Shown here one piece after another: positions 9,374-18,072 of a stretch of DNA of 64,000 nt (the stretch's first letter is position 1; the number at the start of each line of letters is the position of its first letter). Below the pieces are notes generated by a model that saw only the letters and a program-made list of their open reading frames with translations, made no database searches and had not been told where the DNA came from. A program made the position numbers and the translations under genes. This DNA comes from Natronolimnobius sp. AArcel1. Its GTDB lineage: Archaea; Halobacteriota; Halobacteria; Halobacteriales; Natrialbaceae. The stretch spans positions 349,617 to 413,616 of the forward strand of contig NZ_JAAKXY010000001.1 of the NCBI RefSeq assembly GCF_011043775.1. The letters run 5' to 3'.

Positions 9374-11710
9374 ATGGCAGGAGATGACTTGTCAGACGGC
9401 AGTGACACACACGGGCACACAGACAGCGGGCTGACGCGGCGCATGGCGCTCAGTCTGCTTGGCGTCGGGGCAGTCGGTACCGCGATGGCGGGAGTCGGGG
9501 CTGCCGGTGACGGCCCTGCAAACAGTGGCGGCGGTCGGGACGGACGCCCGTGGAACCAGGATATCGACGCACAGGGCCACAGCTTACAGAATCTGGGCGC
9601 ACTCGAGGTCGATCATATGTATACGGCCGCACGCGATGCGGACGTGATCGTCTGGAAAGATACGGAGGGCGTTTTCCACGCGGATAACCACGAGGAAACA
9701 GTTGCAAGCGGCGAGGATGTTCTCGAGGTGACGCAGGCCGCGGTCGATAGCCTCACCGACGGCCGCGACTGGATGGAGAAGGTCGCAGTCGTCTCGCCGA
9801 GTACGGTCGGCCCTGCCGATGTCGACGACTCGCTGGACGATTACGAGTATTCGGACGACGTCGCAGGAATCGAACTTCCAAGTTACACAGTACTTGATAT
9901 CCCGGCACCGATGCGTATCGAGGAAACGGGTGACCAGACGTTCGTTGATCCGATCAAAGCGGCCGACGCTGAGCACATCGAAATCCCCAACCTTCGCCTC
10001 GTCGGTAACCCGCGGTTTGGTATGTTCCTTCGGAGCGTGCGCAACGTTCGGCTTGGAAACATTCATATCGAGATGACTGATGACGAACCCCGTGGCAACA
10101 TCGGCGTGCGAATTGATGGCTTCGCATATGGGCGGGATGAAGACGATGTCATCCGCTGTACAGACATTCAGGTCGACAACGTCTACGTCGAGAATTCGGG
10201 CGGTCACGCTTTCGAAACCTACGCTGTCGACCGCATTCAGATCGGAAAGGTCCTCGTCAATGGGACAGAAGCCGGTGCTGGTGTCCTGCTCAACGAGACC
10301 ACCGACGCAACGGTCGATGCGGTCGGTTGCAAGGACATCGATCCCGGCGGGGGCTACGCCGGATTCCGCGTCGCCAACGATACCCACGACGTCACCTGCG
10401 ATCAGGTCGTTGTCCGCGGCGGCGCGCGCGGTATCTTCGGTGTCTCCGATTCACACAACGTCACCATCGGCGAGGTCAACATCTCCGAGATGGACGTGAG
10501 CGGAATCTTCATCGAGGACAATCAGAACGTGGCGATCAATGGCGGTGTCGTGAAGAACTGTGACGGCGAGGCCGTCCGCATCCACTCTCGGCCAGACTTC
10601 GGCCACGACCCGACGGAGGGTGTCACGATCACGAACCTCCGCACCTACGACGACCGCGACGAGGACGACCGCGAGCAGTCCCACGGGATCCACATCTCCG
10701 GCGAACAGACGTCTAACGTCCGAATCATCAACTGTGACGTCCGTGGCGGTGGGAGCGGCGAGAACGAGAACATCCGTGTCGACGACGACGTTTCCGAGAC
10801 CGTACTCGTGAACAACCATGGTGGCGGTCTCGAGACGGGAACCGTCACACTCGAGGGCGGCGCGGATCCCGCAGCGGTCGTCGAAGGTGTCAGTCCGTTT
10901 GGTACTCAACGGCCGTCGCTGCGCGCCGATCCCGTCGAAGATGGCGGGACGACGTTCGCCTACGACCAGTACTTCGTTTGGAACGGAGAGAGCGACGCGT
11001 GGGATCTCCACCTCGAGTGGAAACACGATCCAGGAGAGAACGTCGACATCCAGTACGTCGTCGACAGTCCGCGCGCCCACCTCGGTGCGCTGTTCGACGA
11101 GGAAGACGATGAAGACGACGATGATGGGGAAGAGTTCGATCACAATACAGATCCCGGAATCGTTGACTCGTTCGAATCCGGTGATATCGACGTATACGAG
11201 GGCGTGACAGACTCTTACGAGGTGACCGATGAGGACCCGGTTGCACATGGCGACTACAGCTTGAAAGGCGATGGCGTCAGTGCCGGGGATACGATTATTT
11301 CGATGGATGGACTCGATCGGTATCCGGCGGCCGGAACGACCTTCTCAGCGAAGATTGGGTACACCGAAGCGAGTCCTGTTATGGGCCTCGCGTTCGGTGC
11401 GCAGGATCTCGGCGAGTTCTACTTCGCGCGGGTCTACAACCCTGACGACGATGCCAGGCTTCAGCTCTGGTCGCCGAGTGCCGAGATTGGCAGTGCCGAT
11501 ATTGAGGCGCTCGAGCCGGGCGTCTTCTACGAACTCGTCATCGAGTGGGGCGACAACGAGGAGTTTGACATTACGCTCACTGACCCCGACGGTGAGGAAC
11601 TCGCCTCGTTCACTGCAGCCGATAATGCCGGTTACACCGGCGGTGGTGTCGGTACTCGTAGTTCGGCACTGCTCGACGAGATTCGCATTCTCGAGAGCAA
11701 CGAGGAATAG
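9374..11710 (+). CDS. Tat-exported right-handed beta-helix protein with C-terminal jelly-roll domain
   Basis: 778 residues. Twin-arginine signal LTRRMALSLLGVGAVGTAMAG near residues 20-40 without a lipobox Cys, so exported in folded form. A pectate-lyase-superfamily beta-helix covers about residues 150-480, with short repeats such as NVRLGNIHIEMTDD, DIQVDNVYVENSGG and HNVTIGEVNISEMD. After an acidic linker (EEDDEDDDDGEEFD), about residues 595-778 form a concanavalin/LamG-like fold (SFESGDIDVYEG, YFARVYNPDDDARLQLW, ELVIEWGDNEEFDITL), a likely carbohydrate-binding module. Paralogous to 41918-44176 over the N-terminus and helix but with a different C-terminal module. Lyase or hydrolase activity on pectin is probable but no catalytic residues can be fixed. 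Confidence 0.85.
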   Translation: MAGDDLSDGSDTHGHTDSGLTRRMALSLLGVGAVGTAMAGVGAAGDGPANSGGGRDGRPWNQDIDAQGHSLQNLGALEVDHMYTAARDADVIVWKDTEGVFHADNHEETVASGEDVLEVTQAAVDSLTDGRDWMEKVAVVSPSTVGPADVDDSLDDYEYSDDVAGIELPSYTVLDIPAPMRIEETGDQTFVDPIKAADAEHIEIPNLRLVGNPRFGMFLRSVRNVRLGNIHIEMTDDEPRGNIGVRIDGFAYGRDEDDVIRCTDIQVDNVYVENSGGHAFETYAVDRIQIGKVLVNGTEAGAGVLLNETTDATVDAVGCKDIDPGGGYAGFRVANDTHDVTCDQVVVRGGARGIFGVSDSHNVTIGEVNISEMDVSGIFIEDNQNVAINGGVVKNCDGEAVRIHSRPDFGHDPTEGVTITNLRTYDDRDEDDREQSHGIHISGEQTSNVRIINCDVRGGGSGENENIRVDDDVSETVLVNNHGGGLETGTVTLEGGADPAAVVEGVSPFGTQRPSLRADPVEDGGTTFAYDQYFVWNGESDAWDLHLEWKHDPGENVDIQYVVDSPRAHLGALFDEEDDEDDDDGEEFDHNTDPGIVDSFESGDIDVYEGVTDSYEVTDEDPVAHGDYSLKGDGVSAGDTIISMDGLDRYPAAGTTFSAKIGYTEASPVMGLAFGAQDLGEFYFARVYNPDDDARLQLWSPSAEIGSADIEALEPGVFYELVIEWGDNEEFDITLTDPDGEELASFTAADNAGYTGGGVGTRSSALLDEIRILESNEE

Positions 11711-12032
11711 CGAGCAGATGCAGATCCTCGAGCGAACCCTTGTTCGTTCGAGGAAACCACCGAGAAGGTCCGTTCATAGAACGCTGGCGTCATCGACGGC
11801 GAGGATGTCTTCGATGAGATGGGTGACAAAGCCGCCGAACAGAAGTAGACGTCACTGCACTCGAAGACGGCGTCTATCGCATCAGTCCAGCGATCGATGA
11901 CGTCCTCGCAGTTGACGGCTGGGACGGTAATTCCGATCACGTTGATCAACGCCAGTTGGTGCCAGACGGCGACAGTCCGCAGCTATTCGGGGTCGCGACT
12001 TCTGAACGGGAGTCGTTTGCGGTCGTCGCTAC
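11711..12032 (+). pseudogene. Decayed coding remnant, possibly the tail of a lectin-like domain
   Basis: No intact gene, yet a protein-like reading survives. From 11780 a frame gives NAGVIDGEDVFDEMGDKAAEQ and stops at TAG 11846-11848 (reading through AAG TAG). Dropping one base continues from 11845 as VDVTALEDGVYRISP, then LAVDGWDGNSDHVDQRQLV and further hydrophilic residues to about 12030. The G-VYRI-S and Q-R-Q-L-V pattern resembles the ricin-type module of the paralogue at 41918-44176 (G-TYRI, EQRWIV). I read it as the frameshifted C-terminal remnant of a secreted protein, perhaps an older tail of the preceding beta-helix gene. It runs into the converging dehydrogenase stop at 12033. Confidence 0.45.
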
Positions 12033-13070
12033 TCACCCCGTCGTATTGACGACGATTCGCCCGATCCGCTCGTTCCCGTCGAGCATGAGATCGATTCCCG
12101 ACTGAATCTCCTCGAGATCGATTTCGTGAGTAATCGACGGTGACACGTCGACCTGTTCTCGCTCGAGCAGCGTGAGAATTTCCTCGAGGTCCGATCGCCG
12201 GTGGTCGCCGACGACACGGAACTGACCCTCACGGACATCACCGAAGTCAAGCGAGATGTCAGACGTCTGAATGCCGACGCCGACCACGGTTCCTGACTCG
12301 TAGCCGTTCTGCCCGCCGATTGCGTCGATCGCCGTTTCCATGGCAACTGCCGACCCCGAACACTCGATTGCCGCGTCCGCACCCCAGTCGTCCGTCGCCT
12401 CGAGGATAGCTGCCTGTGCATCGTCGGTTGACGGGTTCACCGTGAGATCCGCGCCGTATTCAGCGGCGGCCGCAAGTTGTTCGTCCTCGAGATCGACGGC
12501 GATCACTGTCCCAGCGCCGACGTGGGTTGCCCAGAGGACAGCGTGGAGGCCGACGCCGCCGGCACCGAAGACGACAACTGCGTCGCCAGGCGCGAGATCC
12601 GCTCGCTGGACGGCATGGTAGCCGGTGGCGACAGCACAGCCAGCGATCGACCCTTCGGCAAAGGAGACATCGTCGGGTAGCGCCATGAGCGCACGTTCAG
12701 GGACGGCGATGTACTCGGCGAACGTGCCGTCGACGTGGTGGCCGATCGAGTCGCGATTCCGGCAGCGATTGTCATAGCCGCGCGAACAGGGCCGACAGAT
12801 GCCACAGGAGCGGATGTAGTGGATAGCAACGCGATCGCCGACAGCGACGCTGCGTACTGTCTCGCCCACCTCGCGAACGACGCCGGCACCCTCGTGACCC
12901 AGCGTAAGTGGGTCGCTGGCAGGCTCGGTCTTGCCCGTCAGGTAGTTCACGTCGCTCCCGCAAAGACTCGCCGCTTGGAGATCAACGAGCACCTCATCGG
13001 CTTCAAGGTCCGGTTCCCGAACCTCCTCGACGCGCAGATCGTGTTTGCCGTGGTAGCGTGCTGCTAGCAT
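12033..13070 (-). CDS. Zinc-dependent alcohol/polyol dehydrogenase (MDR superfamily)
   Basis: 345 residues from the ATG at 13070 (MLAARYHG, the usual MDR opening; an upstream in-frame ATG at 13118 adds an atypical tail). Catalytic zinc site: Cys37 in LCGSD with His59-Glu60 in GHE; structural zinc: Cys89, Cys92, Cys95, Cys103. Rossmann motif GAGGVGLHA follows. Oxidises a secondary or primary alcohol of a sugar or polyol with NAD(P). Position among rhamnose genes suggests a role in sugar-acid oxidation, for example 2-keto-3-deoxyrhamnonate, but threonine or sorbitol dehydrogenase-like activity cannot be excluded. Confidence 0.88.
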   Translation of the reverse strand: MLAARYHGKHDLRVEEVREPDLEADEVLVDLQAASLCGSDVNYLTGKTEPASDPLTLGHEGAGVVREVGETVRSVAVGDRVAIHYIRSCGICRPCSRGYDNRCRNRDSIGHHVDGTFAEYIAVPERALMALPDDVSFAEGSIAGCAVATGYHAVQRADLAPGDAVVVFGAGGVGLHAVLWATHVGAGTVIAVDLEDEQLAAAAEYGADLTVNPSTDDAQAAILEATDDWGADAAIECSGSAVAMETAIDAIGGQNGYESGTVVGVGIQTSDISLDFGDVREGQFRVVGDHRRSDLEEILTLLEREQVDVSPSITHEIDLEEIQSGIDLMLDGNERIGRIVVNTTG

Positions 13071-13175
13071 GGGACGTAACTGATCGGAGGACGACCTTAG
13101 CCATTGCGTTGTTTGCATGGAGCCTGTCGGCCTGTCCTGCTTGGAGCCGCCACTGAACCAAACGACACGCGAGTC

Positions 13176-13955
13176 TCAGAATATCGCGTGCCCGCCGTCG
13201 ACATAGAGCATGTGGCCGGTGATGAACGAGGCATCCTCGCTGGCTAAAAAGAGGTACGAACCGGCGATTTCCGCAGGTTCGGCGCGCCTGCCCATCGGAT
13301 TCTCCTTGCCGAGGTCTCGCGTTCCCGAACTCGAGCCATCGCCATCTGTGTTGATCTGTGTCGCAACCGGCCCCGGCGCAACCGCGTTAACCCGAATATC
13401 TAACTCTGCACACTCGAGGGCGGCAACCCGTGTGAGCATCATGATCGCGGCCTTCGAGGGATCGTAGACGGCGTGGCCGGTCTGTGCGTACTCGGAACTG
13501 ATCGATGCGGTGTTGATGATCGACCCCGAGACGCCCCGATCGGCCATATCTTTCGCCGCCGCCTGCGTGCCGACGAAGACGCTTCGCGCGTTCGTCTCGT
13601 AGACCGCATCGAACGTCTCGACCTCGAGGTCGAACAGCGAGCCGCCACGGAATATTCCCGCGTTGTTGACCATGACATCGACGCCGCCGAACTCGCGGGC
13701 GGCCTCGACGACTGTCTCGAGGTCTGTTGGCTTCGAGACGTCCGTTTCGACGAACGTGGCAGTCCCGCCATCGCGTTCGATTTCCTCGTGTGTCGGCAGA
13801 CGGTCACCCTCTCCCTTCGGTGACTCGTGGATGTCGGCAATGAGGACGGTCGCGCCGGCGGCACCGAACCGTCGTGCAACGGCGCGGCCGATGCCGGAAC
13901 TGCCACCTGTTACGATAACCGTCTCGTTGTCGAACTCTGCACTGCGTGCAGTCAT
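13176..13955 (-). CDS. SDR family NAD(P)-dependent oxidoreductase
   Basis: 259 residues from the ATG at 13955; longer starts add a Cys/His-rich, non-halophilic-looking leader. Nucleotide-binding TGGSSGIG at residues 16-23, NNAG, the Ser of NTAS, and catalytic Tyr/Lys in YDPSK; C-terminal LYVDGGHAIF is typical of classical SDRs. An AT-richer CATAAGGAA on the minus strand about 25-30 bases before the ATG suits a leaderless transcript. In the haloarchaeal oxidative rhamnose route an SDR performs the first step (L-rhamnose to L-rhamnonolactone); this protein is the local candidate, alternatively for ketodeoxyrhamnonate oxidation. Assignment is from context. Confidence 0.88.
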   Translation of the reverse strand: MTARSAEFDNETVIVTGGSSGIGRAVARRFGAAGATVLIADIHESPKGEGDRLPTHEEIERDGGTATFVETDVSKPTDLETVVEAAREFGGVDVMVNNAGIFRGGSLFDLEVETFDAVYETNARSVFVGTQAAAKDMADRGVSGSIINTASISSEYAQTGHAVYDPSKAAIMMLTRVAALECAELDIRVNAVAPGPVATQINTDGDGSSSGTRDLGKENPMGRRAEPAEIAGSYLFLASEDASFITGHMLYVDGGHAIF

Positions 13956-14189
13956 ACACTCGTATGGGCGCAACAGTTCCTTATGCGTATCGACACCGGC
14001 GCTCGCACAAACTCCACGTAGTAACTCCCAGCAACTCGTCCGGTGAGAGCGGATATGTGGCACCGACTGTCTAGACGGAACTACCATCATGTGGGCGTGA
14101 CACCAACAGTCGTCCCCGATGCGTGTGGAAACGACACATACCACACAGGCTCCACGTCCGCTATTGCCAGAGTGCGTTCCCAATCAGAA

Positions 14190-14210
14190 TACAGGCATAC
14201 TGCTGTAAAT
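14190..14210. repeat. TACAG-N8-CTGTA element, copy 1
   Basis: The 20-mer ACAGGCATACTGCTGTAAAT (14191-14210) differs at only two positions from ACAGACATACTACTGTAAAT at 38693-38712. Each is an imperfect inverted repeat, TACAG then 8 bases then CTGTA. Both lie in non-coding DNA. It could be a protein-binding site or the end of a small mobile element. Confidence 0.45.
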
Positions 14211-14315
14211 TTCTGCGCTGAAATATCGTTCGTAGAATGAGAAACAGGAGGGAGAGCGCTTCAATAGACTAAAATACTGGCTTCTGGTGGCAGAGTAACC
14301 GTTTAACCAACCAAA

Positions 14316-14340
14316 TTCGGTATGACCGAACGAATTCGGT
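14316..14340. repeat. Alternating TTCGGT/ACCGAA half-sites
   Basis: TTCGGT-ATG-ACCGAA forms a perfect inverted repeat at 14316-14330, and the same ACCGAA pairs again with TTCGGT at 14335-14340. The middle arm can pair with either side. It sits between a minus-strand stop (14447) and the minus-strand SDR start (13955), so it could be an operator or an RNA hairpin. Confidence 0.4.
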
Positions 14341-14446
14341 GAGGCCGTGTATGTATGTCGGAACAAGTGATACCACACAGTGATTCGACTGCGACGTCCC
14401 ATCGAAACCGAACGTGAGAAAATGGCTGCTGGGACTCGAGACAGCG

Positions 14447-15484
14447 TTACTGGAACTGCGGCATGACTTCGTCCGCGAACAGTTCCATCCCGTCCGTCTC
14501 GGGGAAGTCGATAAACCAACCCTGGAACTTCGTTACGCCGACATCGATCCGGCGCTCGATTGCCTCTGCACACTCCTCAGGCGTGCCCATGATGAAGTAC
14601 TCGCGGGCGTCCTCGACGGTCTCGATCGGCGGCTGATCCTTGTACTCCTCCTCGAACTGGATCGGCGTCATTAGATCAATCAGGTCCTCGAGTTTCTCCT
14701 CATCGCGCGTACAGATGATGTGACCGTCCCAGGAGTATTCGATCTCGTCGGGGTCGCGCCCGACGGTGTCGCAGTGGTCTTCGATCACGCCGATCTTGTG
14801 CTCGAGTGTGTCGACATCGCCGTTGAACACGTCAGTGTTCCAGCAGTCGGCGTGTTTCGCGACGAGTTTGAGCGTCACCTGCTCGCCCTGTCCGCCGACG
14901 AGAATCGGCGGGTGGGGGTCCTGCACGGGACCGGGCGTGCAGTAGGCGTCCTCAATTTCGTAGCGCTCGCCCGAAAACGACGCTCCCTCGCCGGGCTCGG
15001 TGTCCCACATATTCTTGATGAGTCGAATGCCCTCGTCTAACCGCATGAGACGCTCGAAGCCATCGCGATACTCCCAGCCGTAGGCCTCGTACTCGCCGTC
15101 GTGCCAGCCAGCGCCAAGGCCCAGTTCGAGGCGGCCCTCGGAGATGACATCGAGCGTCGCGGCCATCTTCGCGACCAGCGCGGGGTTGCGGTAGTCGTTA
15201 CAGAGCACGAGCGAGCCGATGTTAATGTCCTCGGTGAAGCCCGCCATCGCCGAGAGGAGCGTCCAGACCTCGTACTCAGCGTTGTCGCGTCCGAGCATCA
15301 GGTGATCGGGTGCCCACGCGGCGTCAAAGCCGAGCTCTTCGGCCAGCAGGATCGACTCTTTGGTCTGGTTCCAGTCGAGCCCCTCGAGTTTCGGGGTGTC
15401 GCGATGGACTGGCTCGTCGTCGCCCTCGTCGGGCGCGCCGGCGAACACCGGCACGTTGAATTCGAATGAGATATCCCTGGACAT
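14447..15484 (-). CDS. LLM class flavin-dependent oxidoreductase
   Basis: 345 residues, luciferase-like monooxygenase fold: N-terminal strand then PKLEGLDWNQTKESILLAEELGFDAAWAPDHLML, the GSLVLCNDYRNPALVAKMAATLDVISEGRLELGLGAGWH block that binds flavin or F420, and PPILVGGQGEQVTLKLVAKHADCWN. Its ATG is only 3 bases after the stop of rhamnonate dehydratase, so the two form one operon. LLM proteins oxidise or reduce diverse small molecules using FMNH2 or F420. A function in rhamnose or uronate breakdown is implied by position only, and no such step is part of the established pathway. Confidence 0.88.
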   Translation of the reverse strand: MSRDISFEFNVPVFAGAPDEGDDEPVHRDTPKLEGLDWNQTKESILLAEELGFDAAWAPDHLMLGRDNAEYEVWTLLSAMAGFTEDINIGSLVLCNDYRNPALVAKMAATLDVISEGRLELGLGAGWHDGEYEAYGWEYRDGFERLMRLDEGIRLIKNMWDTEPGEGASFSGERYEIEDAYCTPGPVQDPHPPILVGGQGEQVTLKLVAKHADCWNTDVFNGDVDTLEHKIGVIEDHCDTVGRDPDEIEYSWDGHIICTRDEEKLEDLIDLMTPIQFEEEYKDQPPIETVEDAREYFIMGTPEECAEAIERRIDVGVTKFQGWFIDFPETDGMELFADEVMPQFQ

Positions 15485-15487
15485 GGT

Positions 15488-16693
15488 TCACTCGACGGCG
15501 AAGTGTTCGAGCGCCTCGCGGTTCAGTTGGGTGCTGACGCCGGCATCCTCGGGAATCGGGATCGCCCCGTTCTCGGGCGATGGTGGGTTCTCGAAGATCG
15601 CGTCGGCGTAGGTCGAATCCTGTTCTTGCTGTTGTTCCTGGAACCATTCGGGGGTCGGGAAGTACTCCGCCATCGGCATGTTCGTATGCGCCGCGATGGC
15701 GTGCAGCGTCGGATTCGTCCCGGCGTGGGGAATCACGGGCACGTCGTGAACTTCGGCCATATCGGCGACTTTCATCATCTCGGTGATGCCGCCAACGCGA
15801 CCCACGTCGGGCTGGAGGATGTCGACGGCTCCGGCCTCGAGCAGGTCCTCGTGGCCCCAGCGGGTGAACTCGTGTTCACCGCCGGAGATCGGCATCGGCG
15901 CGGCCTCGCGAACCTCGGCGTAGCCGGAGATGTCGTCGGCGATGACCGGCTCTTCGACCCACGCCATATCGTAGGGCTCGAGGCGGTCGAGCATCTTCTT
16001 CGCGTAGCCGACCGACCAGCCCATGTAGGCGTCGGCCGCGATCTCGATCTCGTCGCCGACGGCATCGCGGACCGTCTTGACGATCTCTTCGTTCTTGGCC
16101 ATCCCCGCGCGGCCGGCCTCCGGCCCGTGGAGAAAGCGCATCTTCATCGTGTCGAACCCGGCTTCAGCGTACTCCTGGGCCTCGCGCTCGAGTGTCTCCA
16201 TGTCGACGGGGTGGAGGTTCGACGCGTAGGCGGGGATTTCGCTTTTCGTCGGGCCGCCGAGCAGTTCGTACACCGGCTTTCCGGCTTCCTTGCCCGCGAT
16301 GTCCCACAGTGCTTGATCGACCGCGCTGATCGCCATGACGGCGGCACCTTTGCGACCAAACGGCAGCGTTGCGCGATACATCTGCTCCCAGAGGAGTTCG
16401 CGCTGGACGGGGTCTTTGCCCATCACAATCTTCGAGAGCGTTTCCTCGACGATGGTGGCGATGGCACCGGTTCCCCAGTTACCGACGCCAACGCCAGTAG
16501 TGCCGGCGTCTGTTTCGACCTGAACGACGACATCGCCGACAGGCCCCATCCACTTACGGCGAGCCTGTGGGTTCTCGCCGTTGATGTTTCGATACTCTTC
16601 GTACTTCGACATGATCGTGGTCAGCGGGAACTCGATAAACTCGCCCCACGACTCGTTGCTGATTTTGGTCGCAGTAACGTCTGTGATTTCCAT
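15488..16693 (-). CDS. rhmD: L-rhamnonate dehydratase (enolase superfamily)
   Basis: 401 residues. Dehydrates L-rhamnonate to 2-keto-3-deoxy-L-rhamnonate using Mg2+. Sequence positions line up with the enolase-superfamily active site of the rhamnonate dehydratase group: metal ligands Asp221 (AADAY), Glu247 (WVEEP) and Glu273, His274 directly after (GGEHE), and the general-base dyad Asp296 (LQPDV) with His323 (IPHAG). The family in Escherichia coli has the same size. A purine-rich ribosome site (GAGGAG) precedes the ATG. First gene of an operon with the LLM oxidoreductase and divergent from the zinc dehydrogenase at 16930. Galactonate or other sugar-acid dehydratases are the main alternative; the EHE motif and neighbours favour rhamnonate. 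Confidence 0.82.
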   Translation of the reverse strand: MEITDVTATKISNESWGEFIEFPLTTIMSKYEEYRNINGENPQARRKWMGPVGDVVVQVETDAGTTGVGVGNWGTGAIATIVEETLSKIVMGKDPVQRELLWEQMYRATLPFGRKGAAVMAISAVDQALWDIAGKEAGKPVYELLGGPTKSEIPAYASNLHPVDMETLEREAQEYAEAGFDTMKMRFLHGPEAGRAGMAKNEEIVKTVRDAVGDEIEIAADAYMGWSVGYAKKMLDRLEPYDMAWVEEPVIADDISGYAEVREAAPMPISGGEHEFTRWGHEDLLEAGAVDILQPDVGRVGGITEMMKVADMAEVHDVPVIPHAGTNPTLHAIAAHTNMPMAEYFPTPEWFQEQQQEQDSTYADAIFENPPSPENGAIPIPEDAGVSTQLNREALEHFAVE

Positions 16694-16929
16694 TATATCT
16701 CCTCGTAGCTGTGTGTGCTCTCGGCAGGAACAAAATCCTTTCTACTGAACTGATCAGGTGCCATCGTTGCGGGAAATGGACTGCAGTCATGACTCGCTGG
16801 GCGTATATCTGAACCATCCACCCAACGATCTGACCAGTTCGCACCCGCGAGCCCAGAGACACCTAAAGTTATATGTGTGTGAACGACCCAATTACCGATA
16901 GCTCGACTAGAGCGTGAGGTAGCTCCATA
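16694..16929. promoter_or_regulatory. Divergent control region rhmD / zinc dehydrogenase
   Basis: 236 bases between two divergent catabolic genes. TTATAT at about 16869-16874 is a TATA candidate for the plus-strand gene, leaving a short leader that contains GAGGT about 10 bases before the ATG at 16930. The perfect palindrome GACTGCAGTC lies at 16779-16788; its half-site GACTGC recurs in the divergent region at 46246-46261 as GACTGCTCAAGCAGTC. This is a candidate operator. Confidence 0.45.
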
Positions 16930-17964
16930 ATGAAGGCTATAGTTCATACCGGACCCCGGTCTATTGAGATCCGCGAACGAGAGAAACCGACACTTGGCGA
17001 TGGCGACGTACTCGTCCGCGTCCACACTGCGGGGCTCTGTGGCAGTGATGCACACGCCTACACCTACGAAGATGGCTATCAGTGGATTCCGTTGCCCCGA
17101 ATCATGGGCCACGAGTACTCCGGTGAGGTCGTCGAGGTGGGAAGCGATGTCACCGATTTCGAGGTGGGAGACCACGTTGTTGAAGAACCGATTCACGACT
17201 GCGGCTCGTGTTTTCAGTGCAAAAACGGCCAACCAAACGTCTGCCAGAACTTCGAAATTACTGGCATGCACAAGGACGGAGTCTACACCGAGTACACGAC
17301 CGTCAAACCTCGAGATCTTCACTATATTCCTGACTCCGTCCCACTCGGGCAGGCAAGCATCACTGAACCGCTGAGTATCGCTACCCGGGCCGTTTTCGAC
17401 CAGTCGACAGTCACGCCCGGCGATACCGTCCTCGTCGAGGGGCCAGGCCCGATCGGCGTCCTCGTCGCGGCCGTCGCCGACTCGCTCGGCGCGAACGTCG
17501 TCGTCTCCGGCCTCGGGAAGGACACCCAGTACCGACTCCCACTCGTCGAACGCCTTGGCATCGACACCGTCGACGTCGAAACCGACGACCTCGAGTCGTT
17601 CATCGAAGCGAGAGCTGACGGGGGCGGCTTCGACGTTGTCTTCGATACGACCGGCCACCAAAGCGGCGTCGAGATGGCAATCGAGTACGTCCGCAAAGGT
17701 GGACAGGTCGTCGTCGTTGGCCTCCCAGGCGCGCCGAGTGAGCTGTTCATGACACCAGTCGTCCGCGGCGAAGTCGACATAAACACATCGTACGGTTCGA
17801 CCTGGCGAAACTTCGAACAGTCAATTCGGCTCCTCGATGCCGGTGAGATCGACGCTGACGAAATCACAGATCACTCCTACAGTATCGACGACCCGACTGC
17901 CGCGTTCGAAGCGTTCCTCGAGTCTGAAACCTGTAAGCCGTTGTTTTCCTTTTCAAATCTGTAA
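16930..17964 (+). CDS. Zinc-dependent sugar/polyol dehydrogenase (MDR superfamily)
   Basis: 344 residues. Catalytic zinc residues Cys37 (LCGSD), His61-Glu62 (GHE); structural zinc Cys91, Cys94, Cys97, Cys105; nucleotide fold around GPGPIGVLVAAVA. Resembles sorbitol/threonine/galactitol-type dehydrogenases. It is divergent from rhamnonate dehydratase and followed by the lactonase-like gene, so oxidation of 2-keto-3-deoxy-L-rhamnonate to the 2,4-diketo acid, or of a hexose or polyol, is plausible. A GAGGT ribosome-binding sequence lies about 10 bases before the ATG, unlike the leaderless genes nearby. Confidence 0.88.
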   Translation: MKAIVHTGPRSIEIREREKPTLGDGDVLVRVHTAGLCGSDAHAYTYEDGYQWIPLPRIMGHEYSGEVVEVGSDVTDFEVGDHVVEEPIHDCGSCFQCKNGQPNVCQNFEITGMHKDGVYTEYTTVKPRDLHYIPDSVPLGQASITEPLSIATRAVFDQSTVTPGDTVLVEGPGPIGVLVAAVADSLGANVVVSGLGKDTQYRLPLVERLGIDTVDVETDDLESFIEARADGGGFDVVFDTTGHQSGVEMAIEYVRKGGQVVVVGLPGAPSELFMTPVVRGEVDINTSYGSTWRNFEQSIRLLDAGEIDADEITDHSYSIDDPTAAFEAFLESETCKPLFSFSNL

Positions 17965-18072
17965 TCGGCCGGCGAGTACCTGTTCTGTACCCGTCAACTG
18001 TCGTCTCGAGCAGCCAGTGGCGTTCCCGACAACACAACGTTTAGTATCGATCAATACATCACTTATGTTGAC

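Larger units (their letters stand above)
13956..14446. other. Gene-free region with short inverted repeats
   Basis: 491 bases with no convincing gene. It lies between the SDR start and the LLM oxidoreductase stop, both on the minus strand. The SDR promoter should lie at its left edge. It contains the TACAG-N8-CTGTA element at 14190-14207 and the alternating half-site cluster at 14316-14340, each listed separately. Confidence 0.6.

Noticed and set aside
15503-16708. Long open frame opposite rhamnonate dehydratase
   Set aside because: Mirror of the real gene caused by GC-rich third codon positions; no family motifs, and the minus-strand reading is a clear enzyme.
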